From Mytilus galloprovincialis (taxonomy: Eukaryota; Mollusca; Bivalvia; Mytilida; Mytilidae), in NCBI RefSeq assembly GCF_965363235.1, contig NC_134841.1:36175440-36239439 (forward strand): a DNA stretch of 64,000 nucleotides, given 5' to 3'. The notes below the pieces were generated by a model that was not told the DNA's origin, made no database searches, and was given only the letters and a program-made list of their open reading frames with translations. The translations under genes and the position numbers were made by a program. Positions 11,207-21,332 of this stretch are shown here, piece by piece. Position 1 is the first letter of the stretch; every line of letters begins with the position of its first letter.

Positions 11207-12859
11207 CTTTTTGAATTCCGTAAACAAATTTCAGACATGCATACTCATCATCGATGTCAATAAAAAGGTCATGTGTGAAATTACTAAAATTAGACAATTT
11301 CCTACTTTTTTTTTTACTATTTATTACACATTCTGAAGTAATCAGAAAAACCCACGCATCCTTACATATCTAAGTGTGTATGTTCGTAACATTTATGTTA
11401 ACAAGACGAACATTAATTTGTTGGCCTTTTTTCCCTGAAACGTGTCATGAATGGTGTAGACCTATCTCTTTATTTGTCATTTTAGTCTGTACCTGGTACA
11501 TAACTTTTCAATGAATGTACACAAATTCATTAATTATAAATTATTTACGTGATACGGATTAATGTTCAGCAGGCGTAGTGCTAGTTTCCGAATTGTTACT
11601 TGTACAAGCAATGCAAGCAGTAAACAGGAAATTGTGAGCCTACACATGCAATGTAGACAATAAACAGTAACTCTGTTAACAAGAACAACTACATTTTATC
11701 AATGATAAATTCGTCTGACTGACTTTACTATTAGTACATCAACGCCTAAATATACAATATATTGAAGCAAAAGATCAGTAAGTGCTTTTCGTATACTGAT
11801 TTTATTGTATGTTTTTTTATGGTCCTTTTTCTAAACAACTTATCGAGATTGGGAGTCTACTAAGACTAGTTTCACCGAACGCATGTCCAAGTGCCTGTCC
11901 CGAAGTCAGTTTTTGCTTGTTTCTGTTTAATTCATACACATTTTTTTTTATATATTTGGTACGATTTAGAATTTTTCATTATGTACAAACACCAATCCAT
12001 TGTTTAATACTATGGTTCCTTTTGGTTTTGTTTTCGTTGTTTGGTTGATGTTTCATTTACATTTATCCCACATCTCTATTTATCAACATTTTATATGTTT
12101 CCGAATGAATCATTTTTTTATATATATTTAACGGGAAAAGAGTTTTTAGATTGATTTGCTAGAGACAAATTCGTATGAAATAGTGAAAAATATATCAAAC
12201 ACTCAAAGAAACTAAGGTGATCCCACCTGTGGACACGCAAAACCCAAGAAACCCTTTTTTAACTTTAAAAGGGCGAATATACTTTGAGGGAAAATCAAAC
12301 TGCAAGTCACAGAAAAAAACAAAGTCATTATACTTAACGGCATTCAAAGGTTTACAAAACAGACCATGAAAATATATGGTTGAGCAACATGAATCCTACA
12401 AAAAAAAAATGCGATGGTGAACTCACATGCGTCTGAAGAGTAAGCCGACAGTTTCAGTAGTGTAGTTGATACTCTTTTATATATCTCTGTGGCCTTTAAT
12501 TTCAAAGAGAAGATTACTGGCATACCATATCCTTCTGCTTCATTTGTATGATAATGTTAAAAGAATTTGCAACACGACAAATTTCGTGCGTCATAAACGC
12601 TTTTCTAGGTTTAAAATTACCTGAAAATCTCAACCCTAGGAACATTTGAAAATCAGAGTTGGGTAAATACGTAGAAACTTTAGGATCAATTGAATATGGT
12701 AAACAAAGGACCGAAAATAGCCTTATTCCTCTAAGGTCAACTTCGCATGGAGGGTCTTAATTTCAGTTTTCTAAATACAAAAGGTTAATTTTTGTTGCAA
12801 AAATAAAAATAAAAATCCTAAAATCAAGGTAGTATGTATTGGTAACGACAAAAATATTT
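11207..12859. other. Divergent intergenic spacer between two secreted-protein genes
   Basis: No gene is seen in this 1.7-kb spacer. It separates the minus-strand microseminoprotein-like gene from the plus-strand ependymin-like gene. The ORF at 11809-12048 has no recognisable similarity and no matching splice context. Confidence 0.6.
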
Positions 12860-12865
12860 TATATA
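12860..12865 (+). promoter_or_regulatory. Candidate TATA box of the ependymin-like gene
   Basis: TATATA lies 75 bp upstream of the ATG at 12940, a plausible distance for a transcription start near 12890. The region is AT-rich, so chance occurrence is possible. Confidence 0.35.
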
Positions 12866-12939
12866 GATACGTAATGAATTGTATGATGAGTATTGTACAA
12901 AGTACAGACAAGATAAAGTAAATATAAACATAAACAATT

Positions 12940-15419
12940 ATGGACATTCGATGGATAAGTTGTGTATTGATATTACACGTATGCACAGCTTCTGACTATT
13001 GGTCTCCGAACGTTCCAGAATGGCCGGAGGTCTACAAGGTATCAAATTCATTGTGAAATCAAGAAATATAAAAGGGGGTCTCAAAAAGAGGAAACATTAT
13101 TAAATTGCCTTTTCTTATTTATCCCCATTTTTGTGAGGTTTTCTTATTAACTGTTCATCTGTTTTCCTTTTCACTGGTTTTTGTTTTGACGCATTGCAAC
13201 TTTTTTCTTATTCTTATTTTTAGCAATATGTGTTTTCCTTATTTCAGGCATGCGTACGTTTCGAGTCAACACGTGAGTTTCTAACCACTGGATGGTATGT
13301 TGATAGTCACAACGAATGGATGAGGCTTGACAGTTATGGTGTCCCTTCTGGTAATTTATCAAAATAAAAAAATAATACACGTTTTTCGTTCAAAATCTAT
13401 CAAACAGAAAGGAAACATTAAAGAAAGAATAATTTTCAAATGCATATAAAAAATATTTCATTCCATTCTTGCGATGTCATGATTGTTTCCATTCCTTCAT
13501 TAGGCTGCTGATTATGGTGTAAAGTGTGGTTTAAGGGGTATTTTTATCGGTTATTCACCTTAAAATTGTGATCAATTGGTATTTTTTAGCGGTTAAACAC
13601 TTTTTCTATCGGTTAACCGTAACTTTTTAATAACGCATAAAAATCAAAAGGTTAATCGATAAAGAAAAAAGCGACTAACCAACATTAAATATTGGGCTAA
13701 CCACTAAAAAGCGGTTAACCGATAAAAACGTAAAACGTTTTGTCGTGCAATCGTAACAAAAACTCGTACAAACGCAACGCGCAGATATATCATATCCGAA
13801 TATTTATTGATATTGAGTTTAGATATATATGATAATGTGTTTCCTTTCTGATGTCGTAGTTCTTCATACATTTTTTTTTCATATGTGTATAAGCGTTTTC
13901 CATTCAGGCGACAGCTTTGCAAGATAAAAACATAATTATATAGATAAATAAAGATTTAGATAAGTTGAAGACAAACGAAGCACTTTAAAAAAAACTTCAA
14001 CAGATTTTTTATCTGTTCTTTTACGGAGATAAACTTTGTATTATTGTAATCCATCTTCCAGAATCAAATACGACCTATCTTCTGGACACAGATGACGATT
14101 ATGCCTGTGATAAACTTGGTGAACCATTGTACATGTATCTGTACCACTATAGCCAAGGACTTCAGTTTAATATATTTCCTGCTCCAGACCCTCCATATGT
14201 CCAGTGTACAGCTATGTATGTACTGATAATGTTATATAATACAACCACCATATGTACTATACAATAACTGAGTACATAGATGTAGGAAGATGTGTTATGA
14301 GTGCCAATGAGACAACTCTCCATCCAAATAACAATTTATAAAAGTAAACCATTATAGGTCAAGGTACGGCCTTCAACACAGAGCATTGGCTCACACCGAA
14401 CAACAAGCTATAAAGTGCCCCAAAATTACTAGTGTAAAAACATTTGAACGGGATAACAAACGGTCTAATCTATACATGTAGATCATTTAATATACTCAGA
14501 CCCAAACTTTTACATAATAACGCTTGTTACAATTTCAACTATCCAAATTATGACATATAAAGGGAACTTACAGTTGCTTAAACCATGCTCAGAGTATTTA
14601 ATCTACTGCTGAAAGAAATTACGCCTTTATACATTCAAGTATCGGCAAAGATACTTCCGATTGTGATTTCATTCAACATAAAATGCATAGAAGCTTGGAC
14701 GTTTTGATATGCATGTTGTTTTGTTTTGTTCATTAGTTTGTTTGTCGGAACTTTTGAAATAAAGATCTACACTCGGCCTATTGTAATAATAGTTTTTTTT
14801 AATAAATGATACTTTTTTAATTTTTACATAAACGTATGTATAACACATGTGCTATTTCCCTTTAAACACACATTCCAGTCATCCACATTAACTCGTATTT
14901 ATGAAAATGATTTGATGGTCATATATCTTTTGTTAACAGGAAGATTCCTAAAATATTTCCTCCAAATCCTCTGTTACCAGGAATACAGTTTGTAAGACAG
15001 GCACGTGATAACGTTACAACATTTGACCATTGGAAAGCAGAATACTTCCTCTTTACATTGGACTATTTCTTCCACACTGAGTCAGGTCTGCCGTATAAGT
15101 AAGTGATAATATTTCTTTTCAAATTAGGATTTATAAACATTCTTAAGGGTTGTTAAAAAATGTCGAGAAATTAATGATGTCTCACCATTGTCTCGAGTTC
15201 TGGGTCTTAAAACTAAATGGAATTGAGTTGTTTTTGATATGTATACACTTCCGTGCCTCAATGTATCCTCTCAGAGAATACAATTTATTATCTTCTTTTT
15301 TTTGCAGGATGTATGTCGAAACCGAATTGTTTGAGTTTTTGTCTGTTGAAAGTGGACCACTAGATGAATCCGTATTTATGTTACCTCAAGGTGTCAAATG
15401 TACATGGGCACAGACATAA
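12940..15419 (+). CDS. Secreted 208-aa protein, probable ependymin/LolA-like fold, complete
   Basis: Five exons: 12940-13038, 13248-13350, 14062-14215, 14940-15098 and 15308-15419 (627 nt). All donors start with gt and all acceptors end in ag; the junction phases agree (0, 1, 2, 2). The start ATG gives MDIRWISCVLILHVCTA, a signal peptide probably cut before SDYWSP. The mature part has four cysteines (35, 83, 116, 203) and two N-glycosylation sites (N70, N143). Motifs GWYVDSHNEWMRLD, QFNIFPAP with YVQC, and FDHW in order resemble the ependymin-related/LolA-like layout (a hydrophobic-pocket beta fold in secreted proteins); this family call is tentative. Exon 1 was set by reading back in frame from SDYWSP to the ATG. 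A polyadenylation signal AATAAA lies at 15457-15462. Intron 2 carries a fold-back repeat. Confidence 0.82.
13530..13735. repeat. Small fold-back repeat in intron 2 of the ependymin-like gene
   Basis: 'TTTTTATCGGTTA' near 13540 and 'TATCGGTTAACCG' near 13607 face 'CGGTTAACCGATAAAAACG' at about 13712-13730 in inverted orientation, with 'TTAGCGGTTAA' in between. It looks like a decayed inverted-repeat element. Confidence 0.55.
14277..14480 (+). repeat. Dispersed repeat family A copy in an intron
   Basis: 'GGAAGATGTGTTATGAGTGC', 'CAATGAGACAACTCTCCATC', 'AACCATTATAGGTCAAGG' and 'TTGGCTCACACCGAACAACA' match family A. It lies in intron 3 of the ependymin-like gene, in the same orientation. Confidence 0.85.
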
Positions 15420-15456
15420 TTTATTATTTACTCTACTGAACAATTGGTATAAAGGG

Positions 15457-15462
15457 AATAAA
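15457..15462 (+). terminator. Polyadenylation signal of the ependymin-like gene
   Basis: AATAAA lies 38 bp after the TAA stop at 15417-15419. A short 3' UTR of about 60 nt is implied. Confidence 0.6.
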
Positions 15463-15589
15463 ATATCGTTTTGTCTTATTTGTATTCATAATTTGATATT
15501 GAGCAATCCTTAAATACTATATAAGACACCAAAGTTAACCTGGTCTACAAGTGAACTTCACTCTTCTAAAAGTGTAAATGGCGAGCATG

Positions 15590-15692
15590 ATTCTTAATCG
15601 AAAATCACCTTGTCACCTCTGGGACTCGAACTCGGGTCCTCTGTGTTTGATGTCAGCGCTATAACCTACTGAGCTAAAGAAGTACTATTCGG
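15590..15692 (-). repeat. tRNA-like SINE head or decayed tRNA pseudogene
   Basis: On the minus strand 'TAGCTCAGTAGGTTATAGCG' resembles a pol III A box and 'GAGTTCGAGTCCC' a B box, about 40 nt apart; TACTTCT and AGAGGTG can pair as an acceptor stem. The anticodon and T stems pair poorly, so a functional tRNA is unlikely. A related copy is at about 40745-40870. Confidence 0.6.
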
Positions 15693-16985
15693 TAACAAAT
15701 TCGCTTACGTCTGTTTATGAATACACGTGTACAACAACAAAAAACAATTCCGTCACAAAATTTTCAATTCTGTGCAATTATGTAACTTCTGTATTGTTTG
15801 TGGTATTTTTATATTTCTTGATCGACGTGAGAAAAATATTTATCATCAATATTGCACTTACTCTGTGAAAATATCTAATGTTTTGTAAGGCCCGAAATTT
15901 AATCAAGGCAGCATGTTGCAAAGTTGTAAATTTTCCAAATTGTCGTTTTGCTGTCAACGGAAACAAAGTAACGACTATCTGTTCACTTTTCTTTTTTATG
16001 TTACGAGTTCTTATGCTATCATCAGTATTAAGCATGAATGGTTTCATACAATATCCTTTTATATGATTCACTGAAATATGAGACGAGGATATATTCAAAG
16101 TTATTGTATTAGAGGCAATCCTAAAATCGAATTGTGGGGGTCCTGAAATGTTCCAGGATGTCCTAAATGAGTTATGAAACATTTTTAAATTTCATTTTTT
16201 TCTTGGATTCGGACTATCTGTGATATGCGTTGTTTGCTGCTATTCATCTTTGTGTGCATTACGTATATGTTTTCAAAGGAGTCCGTTGTTGATGTTAAGT
16301 GTGGTTTAAAGTTTGTTGTACTGTCAAAAATGTTCTTGTACAAATGTATTTCTGTTATTCCTAATATGCATAACATATGTTCCTTCCATTAACATAGCAC
16401 CAGGAAATTGTATCAACTAGTATATGACGCTGTCTGTCGTGAGTCATAAAAGACCTAATTATGCAATGCAATCTGAAGTCTTTAAGTTTTTGAATTTTGA
16501 CAGAATTTTTACCAAGTATTTGATCAATTACGAGAAGTGTTTCTTTAAAGCTTCCGCATATTTAATTTTTATTTATTAAATAAGAAATGCACATTTATAT
16601 CCCGAGGGGTTGAAGGCATATGAACAATGTAGTCCAAACTTGACGTGATAGCAATGAATGACAATGATTCAGAGCAATTGAATGTAAAACAAAAGTACTA
16701 TATATCAATTTTATATTCGTTAATTGTCCCCTTATCCATCATCATATATTATATTTTACATGTTAAATGTTGATAAAATTTTAAGTGGTGCCTATTAGGC
16801 TAAAATATGATTTAATGCACAACGGGTTTTTCAACCATCAAACCTAGAACGGAGACCGATTTTCTGAATAAATGAAACGGTCATAAAAGTTGTAGCGATA
16901 AATCACAATTTTACAATTAAAATTGGACAAGAATAAGCATCACAACAGTTTTTGCTGAGAGGGGTATGGTATGGGGTGTCTATTT
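15693..16985. other. No gene recognised
   Basis: Contains a 134-codon ORF on the minus strand (15778-16182) with no similarity I recognise, no signal peptide and no splice context. No clear repeat is seen. Confidence 0.4.
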
Positions 16986-16989
16986 ATCG

Positions 16990-18205
16990 ATGTTTGTATG
17001 GATATATACTAAGTAGTCGCGTTTAAGACTTATCTGTGAAATCATTGAATTACTGCAATAGCTAACGTCCTGACGAAGTTACGATTAACCTGTGTAATAT
17101 AAGTACCATTAATAAACTGCAATAGGTTTCTGACTTTTGAATTATCTGAAAACTATCGTTGATTAGTTGTAATAAGTTCCTAACTAACGACTCATGTGTA
17201 CAATATCGTAGATATACCGCAGCATGTTTCTGACTAACGACTCATCAGAGAAGCATTGTTGATACTGCAATAATTATATGTTATCGGTTGAAGACTTATC
17301 TGTGAAATCATTGAATTTATAATACTGCAATAGGTTCCTTGCTAACGACACGATGTGTGAAGTATCATTTATATACTGCAGTCAATTTCTGACTAACGCC
17401 CAATTTGTGAAATATCGTTGATATACTGCAATCAATTTCTGACTAACGCCCAATTTGAGAAATATCGTTGATATACTGCAATCAATTTCTGACTAACGCC
17501 CAATTTGAGAAATATCGTTGATATACTGCAATCAATTTCTGAATAACGCCCAATTTGTGTAATATCGTTGATATACTGCAGTCAATTCTGGCTAACACCC
17601 AATTTGTGAAATATCGTTAAAATAGTTCAGTCAATTTCTGACTAACGCCGATTTTGTGAAATATCGTTGATATACTGCAGTTATCTTTTAAATAACACCC
17701 AATTTGTGAAATATTGTTGATATACTGCAATCAATTTCTGACTAACGCCCAGTTTGAGAAATATCGTTGATATACGGCAGTCTATTTCTGAATATCGCCC
17801 ATATTGTGAAATATCGTAGATATACTGCAGTTATTTTTTTAATAACATCCAATTTGTGAAAAATCGTTGATATACTGCAGCCAATTTGTATATAACGCCT
17901 AATTTGTGAAATATCTTTGATTTACTACTGTTACAGTAAATGTTCTTTTCTGAGTAACAACTTATCTGTGCAATATCTTTAATATGCTATAATAAGTTTC
18001 TGACTTTCTTATATGACATATCATAGATATACCACAGACTTAACAAGTGTCTGACTTATCTGTTAAATATAATTGATATACTGCGGAAGGTTTCTGACTA
18101 TCGATTTATTTATGAAATATCATTGATCGACTGCAGTATATTTATGACTGACTTATCCATGAAATATCATTGATATGATGCAGTAGGTTTCCAAAATACT
18201 GATTG
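16990..18205 (+). repeat. Degenerate ~50-bp tandem satellite, about 24 units
   Basis: The unit is about 50 bp: 'ATCAATTTCTGACTAACGCC' then 'CAATTTGAGAAATATCGTTG' then 'ATATACTGCA'. Units between 17380 and 17580 are nearly identical; those outside (from about 17000 and up to about 18200) keep only 'TTTCTGACT', 'AAATATCGTTGATATACTGCA'-like parts. This gradient fits recent homogenisation in the middle of the array. Confidence 0.88.
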
Positions 18206-18395
18206 ATTGTTACTAGCTTAAGGTCCAGTGGCAAATTCCGTATTGCATTTTGAGGATGTTAGTAGGGTTAGGAGTAAGTACCTAAATGAAAACTTATCAA
18301 AAGTCTGTTCACAGAGAATTTTATGACTAACTGAAACATTAATGAGGAACAATATAATATGTATAATATAAGTGTCATTACTGAGTGTAGGCAAA

Positions 18396-18960
18396 ATATA
18401 TAAGATATTTTATAAACTATATAAGATATCTTATAAATTATATAAGATATCTTATATAAAAATTGTTTATAAGATATCTCATATACTTTCTAAGATGTCT
18501 TATAAATTTTAGGAGATATCTTATATATTGTATAAGTTTATAAGATATCTTATATAGTTTATCAGATATCTTATATAATTGTCTTTATAAGATATCTCAT
18601 AAACTATATAAGATATCTTATAAACTATATGAGATATCTTATAAACTATATAAGATATCTTATAAATTATATTATATATCTTATATAAAAATTGATTACA
18701 AGATATCTTATATAAAAATTGATTATAAGATATCTCATATACTTTATAAGATATCTTATAAACTTTAGAAGATATCTTATAAACTTTAGAAGATATCTTA
18801 TAAACTTTAGAAGATATCTTATAAAGTATATAAGATATCATATAAACTTTATGAGATGTCTTATATAACATTAAAGATGTCTTATATAATATATGAAATA
18901 TCTTATAAAAATGAAATTATATAAGATATCTTATATCTAATAGGAGATATCTTGAAATTC
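18396..18960. repeat. Array of TATAAGATATCTTATA palindromes (~21-bp period)
   Basis: More than 20 copies of AGATATCT-centred palindromes (for example TATAAGATATCTTATA) are separated by short spacers such as AACT, AAATTA or AACTTTAGA; the commonest spacing is 21 bp. Because 21 is a multiple of 3, the minus strand reads as a YKISSKV heptad ORF (18521-18871), which is a by-product. Confidence 0.9.
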
Positions 18961-19059
18961 GAATAAATAGTAAAACGGCTTGCCATACAAAACACTTCAA
19001 CTTAACTTTGAGCAATTAAATTTGAAAAAGAGTTGAAGGTTAAATGAAACCTGCCAAAC

Positions 19060-19500
19060 TGACAATATTTCTGCACACCAAATATAGTTTAATTATTGCA
19101 AACAGTATTAGAAAAATCGACCAATACACAAAAAACAGAACATTAAGCACTGAACCATGAAAATGAGGTCAAGGTCAGATGACATGTACAATTTATAATC
19201 ATTCCATACACCAAATATAGTAGACCTATTGCTTAATGTATCTGAGATGTAGACTTGAGCTTGGAAACTTATCATTGTTCACTGATCCATGAAATGAGGT
19301 CGAGTCCAATTGAATACTGTCTGACAGGCAGGAGTACCTTGCAAGGCACACACATACTAACAAAGTTATATAATACTTATAAGCGAAAAACTAATATAAC
19401 AAAAAATCTTCACTTTTTTCAAGTAGTCACTGAACCAAGAAAATTAGGTCAAGGACAATGGACATTTGACATATGGAAACTTTATTAAAATTTATGCCGT
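19060..19500 (+). repeat. Three loose copies of an 'actgaaccatgaaaatgaggtca' repeat
   Basis: 'CACTGAACCATGAAAATGAG' (about 19150), 'CACTGATCCATGAAATGAGG' (about 19279) and 'CACTGAACCAAGAAAATTAG' (about 19428) each precede 'GTCAAGG'-like sequence, spaced about 130-150 bp. I know this phrase as a dispersed bivalve repeat. Confidence 0.6.
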
Positions 19501-20860
19501 ATTTACTTATCTGAAGATCTTGATTAACTGAACATTATAGAAATAAGAATATTTTCTTGGTATTATTGCCAAAAAATTTTCAAAATAAACCGCATTTCAA
19601 TGTCTCCGTGTTGCACAAATTTCATCTTTCAAATGTACTATGGCAATAACTAAAACTGGCATTTTTTTTTGTTCTATAAGGGTTTATATTGTAGAGAATT
19701 GAAGGCTTCTGAGCAATGCAATATGATTTCCATTATTATTTTACTCTATCATTTTTTTTTATATCAGCACTGATGTTTAAACTCGTCAGAGACATTGCTG
19801 ATATAAACCCATCTTCAAGTTTTATATAATTCTGCCAAAATTATACATATGAGGGCGTCACCTATGCAATAATCCAAGGGGTATAAGTTATAATAACTCT
19901 TTCAAAAGTAATTTATTGACACTGATTTTCAAACTCCTCCAAGACATTGCTGTTATGAACCTATAATATAAGTTTGGTGAGGGTAAGTGTTAATGTCTAT
20001 CTTCTCTTATGACTTTTCCTTGACATAAGCAACCTTCTAATTATATGTTAGACTTAAATTGACACATCTCTAAATCATGTCCATTACTCAAATTGTGAGC
20101 AAATCTGTGGTCACGTTCTCTAATCAGTGTCCAATCATTTATCCCTCCAAGTAAAATGTGATTATAAATCACAAAAACAACATCTGATCGATAAGTCTCC
20201 TCTCATCGGGAAAAGTTATATTGAATCATTTATCTTTAGGTTTATCTTTGCTTATATTATCTGTATCATTTTGTCTTTTTGTGAAATAACTTACAGAAAC
20301 TCTAGCAGTTTTCTTGTACAGTTACTGACACCATATTTCTATTATTGTGCATGCATATTCTTTTAGCAAAGTTTCAATTCAGAAATTAATTTTGTATCAT
20401 TATTTGATGTTGATGGCCAATTTTTTTTATTAAATTTTACTATTCTAGATATGGGGTGATATAAATCTTCATAGGCATGTGTCTATTTGTTGAAGACCAT
20501 GTATATACGTCTAGATGTCTTCTTGTGTTGTTGGGATGCTGTGTCAAGATATATACCCCAAATCTTCTTTTATTCACTAAAGTCTTCAAAGTCAATAAAG
20601 CTTTACAAACTACTCTGGACTCCTTAATATTCATTGGGTACCAATTTTCCTGGATATTGTGGGTATATGTGAATTACAATTTTGAATGATCAACAAAGTG
20701 TAATCTTTAATAAAGGGTTGGGTGGATCCTTTGGCAAATCAAGGAAATCAGATATCTAACAAATTACATTTTTCCACAATCCACGAAAACTAGTATCAAC
20801 TAATATAAATCAATCCATTGTAAACAAAAGGTTGATGCATCATTTTACAAAATGCAGCCC
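19501..20860. other. No gene; scattered repeat fragments
   Basis: 'AAACTCGTCAGAGACATTGC' (about 19780) and 'AAACTCCTCCAAGACATTGC' (about 19932) are two direct copies about 150 bp apart. At 20470-20600 'GTTGTTGGGATGCTGTGTCA' with 'TATATACCCCAAATC' recalls a common mussel repeat. No coding sequence is supported. Confidence 0.4.
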
Positions 20861-20867
20861 ACCACTA

Positions 20868-21304
20868 GGTGGCACGGTAGTATTTGCATTCCAGAATTTA
20901 GGTTGCTCTTTTGTGTACCTTACTTAGGTAAATGTATCTAAACAGTGTGATTGGACAAAAATTACAGTATCAACTGAACATACTTTCCCAAACTGAGGGA
21001 TGAATCAGGTGTAGAAAAATATGAAATAATTTTACATACAGATGAAAATGAATTTTTGAGAATTTTTTTAAATTTTGTATTCACTGCACCGTAAAAGACC
21101 TAAAAGTACTAGTGGCCTTAGGTTTTTAAAAATAGCAAAAAAAGTAAACGGTCATGATACATATTCAAATTCATTTCTGAATAGTAAAATGAAAGTACTT
21201 CAGTTAACTGTGAATGTAGAATTTTTTGCAGTGTTAGAAAGTGGTGAAAATTCTAAAAAGGCTATTATTATCCCTTATGGGCCAGGAAATACTACCGTGC
21301 CACC
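20868..21304. mobile_element. 437-bp element bounded by an 18-bp inverted repeat
   Basis: GGTGGCACGGTAGTATTT at 20868-20885 is exactly inverted at 21287-21304. No clear target duplication is seen. It overlaps an 85-codon ORF (21075-21332) that I do not recognise. Confidence 0.55.
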
Positions 21305-21332
21305 ACAAGTCCTACTACTCAGAACTAATTAA

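Noticed and set aside
15590..15692. Functional tRNA gene
   Set aside because: A- and B-box-like motifs exist, but the anticodon and T stems do not pair; a SINE relic fits better.
15778..16182. 134-codon minus-strand ORF
   Set aside because: No domain, signal peptide or similarity; AT-rich intergenic sequence makes such lengths possible by chance.
17380..17900. CRISPR-like array
   Set aside because: Units are contiguous without unique spacers, and the genome is eukaryotic; it is a satellite.
18521..18871. 116-codon minus-strand ORF of YKISSKV-like heptads
   Set aside because: Its reading frame is a by-product of a 21-bp palindrome array; there is no start context, domain or conserved splice site.
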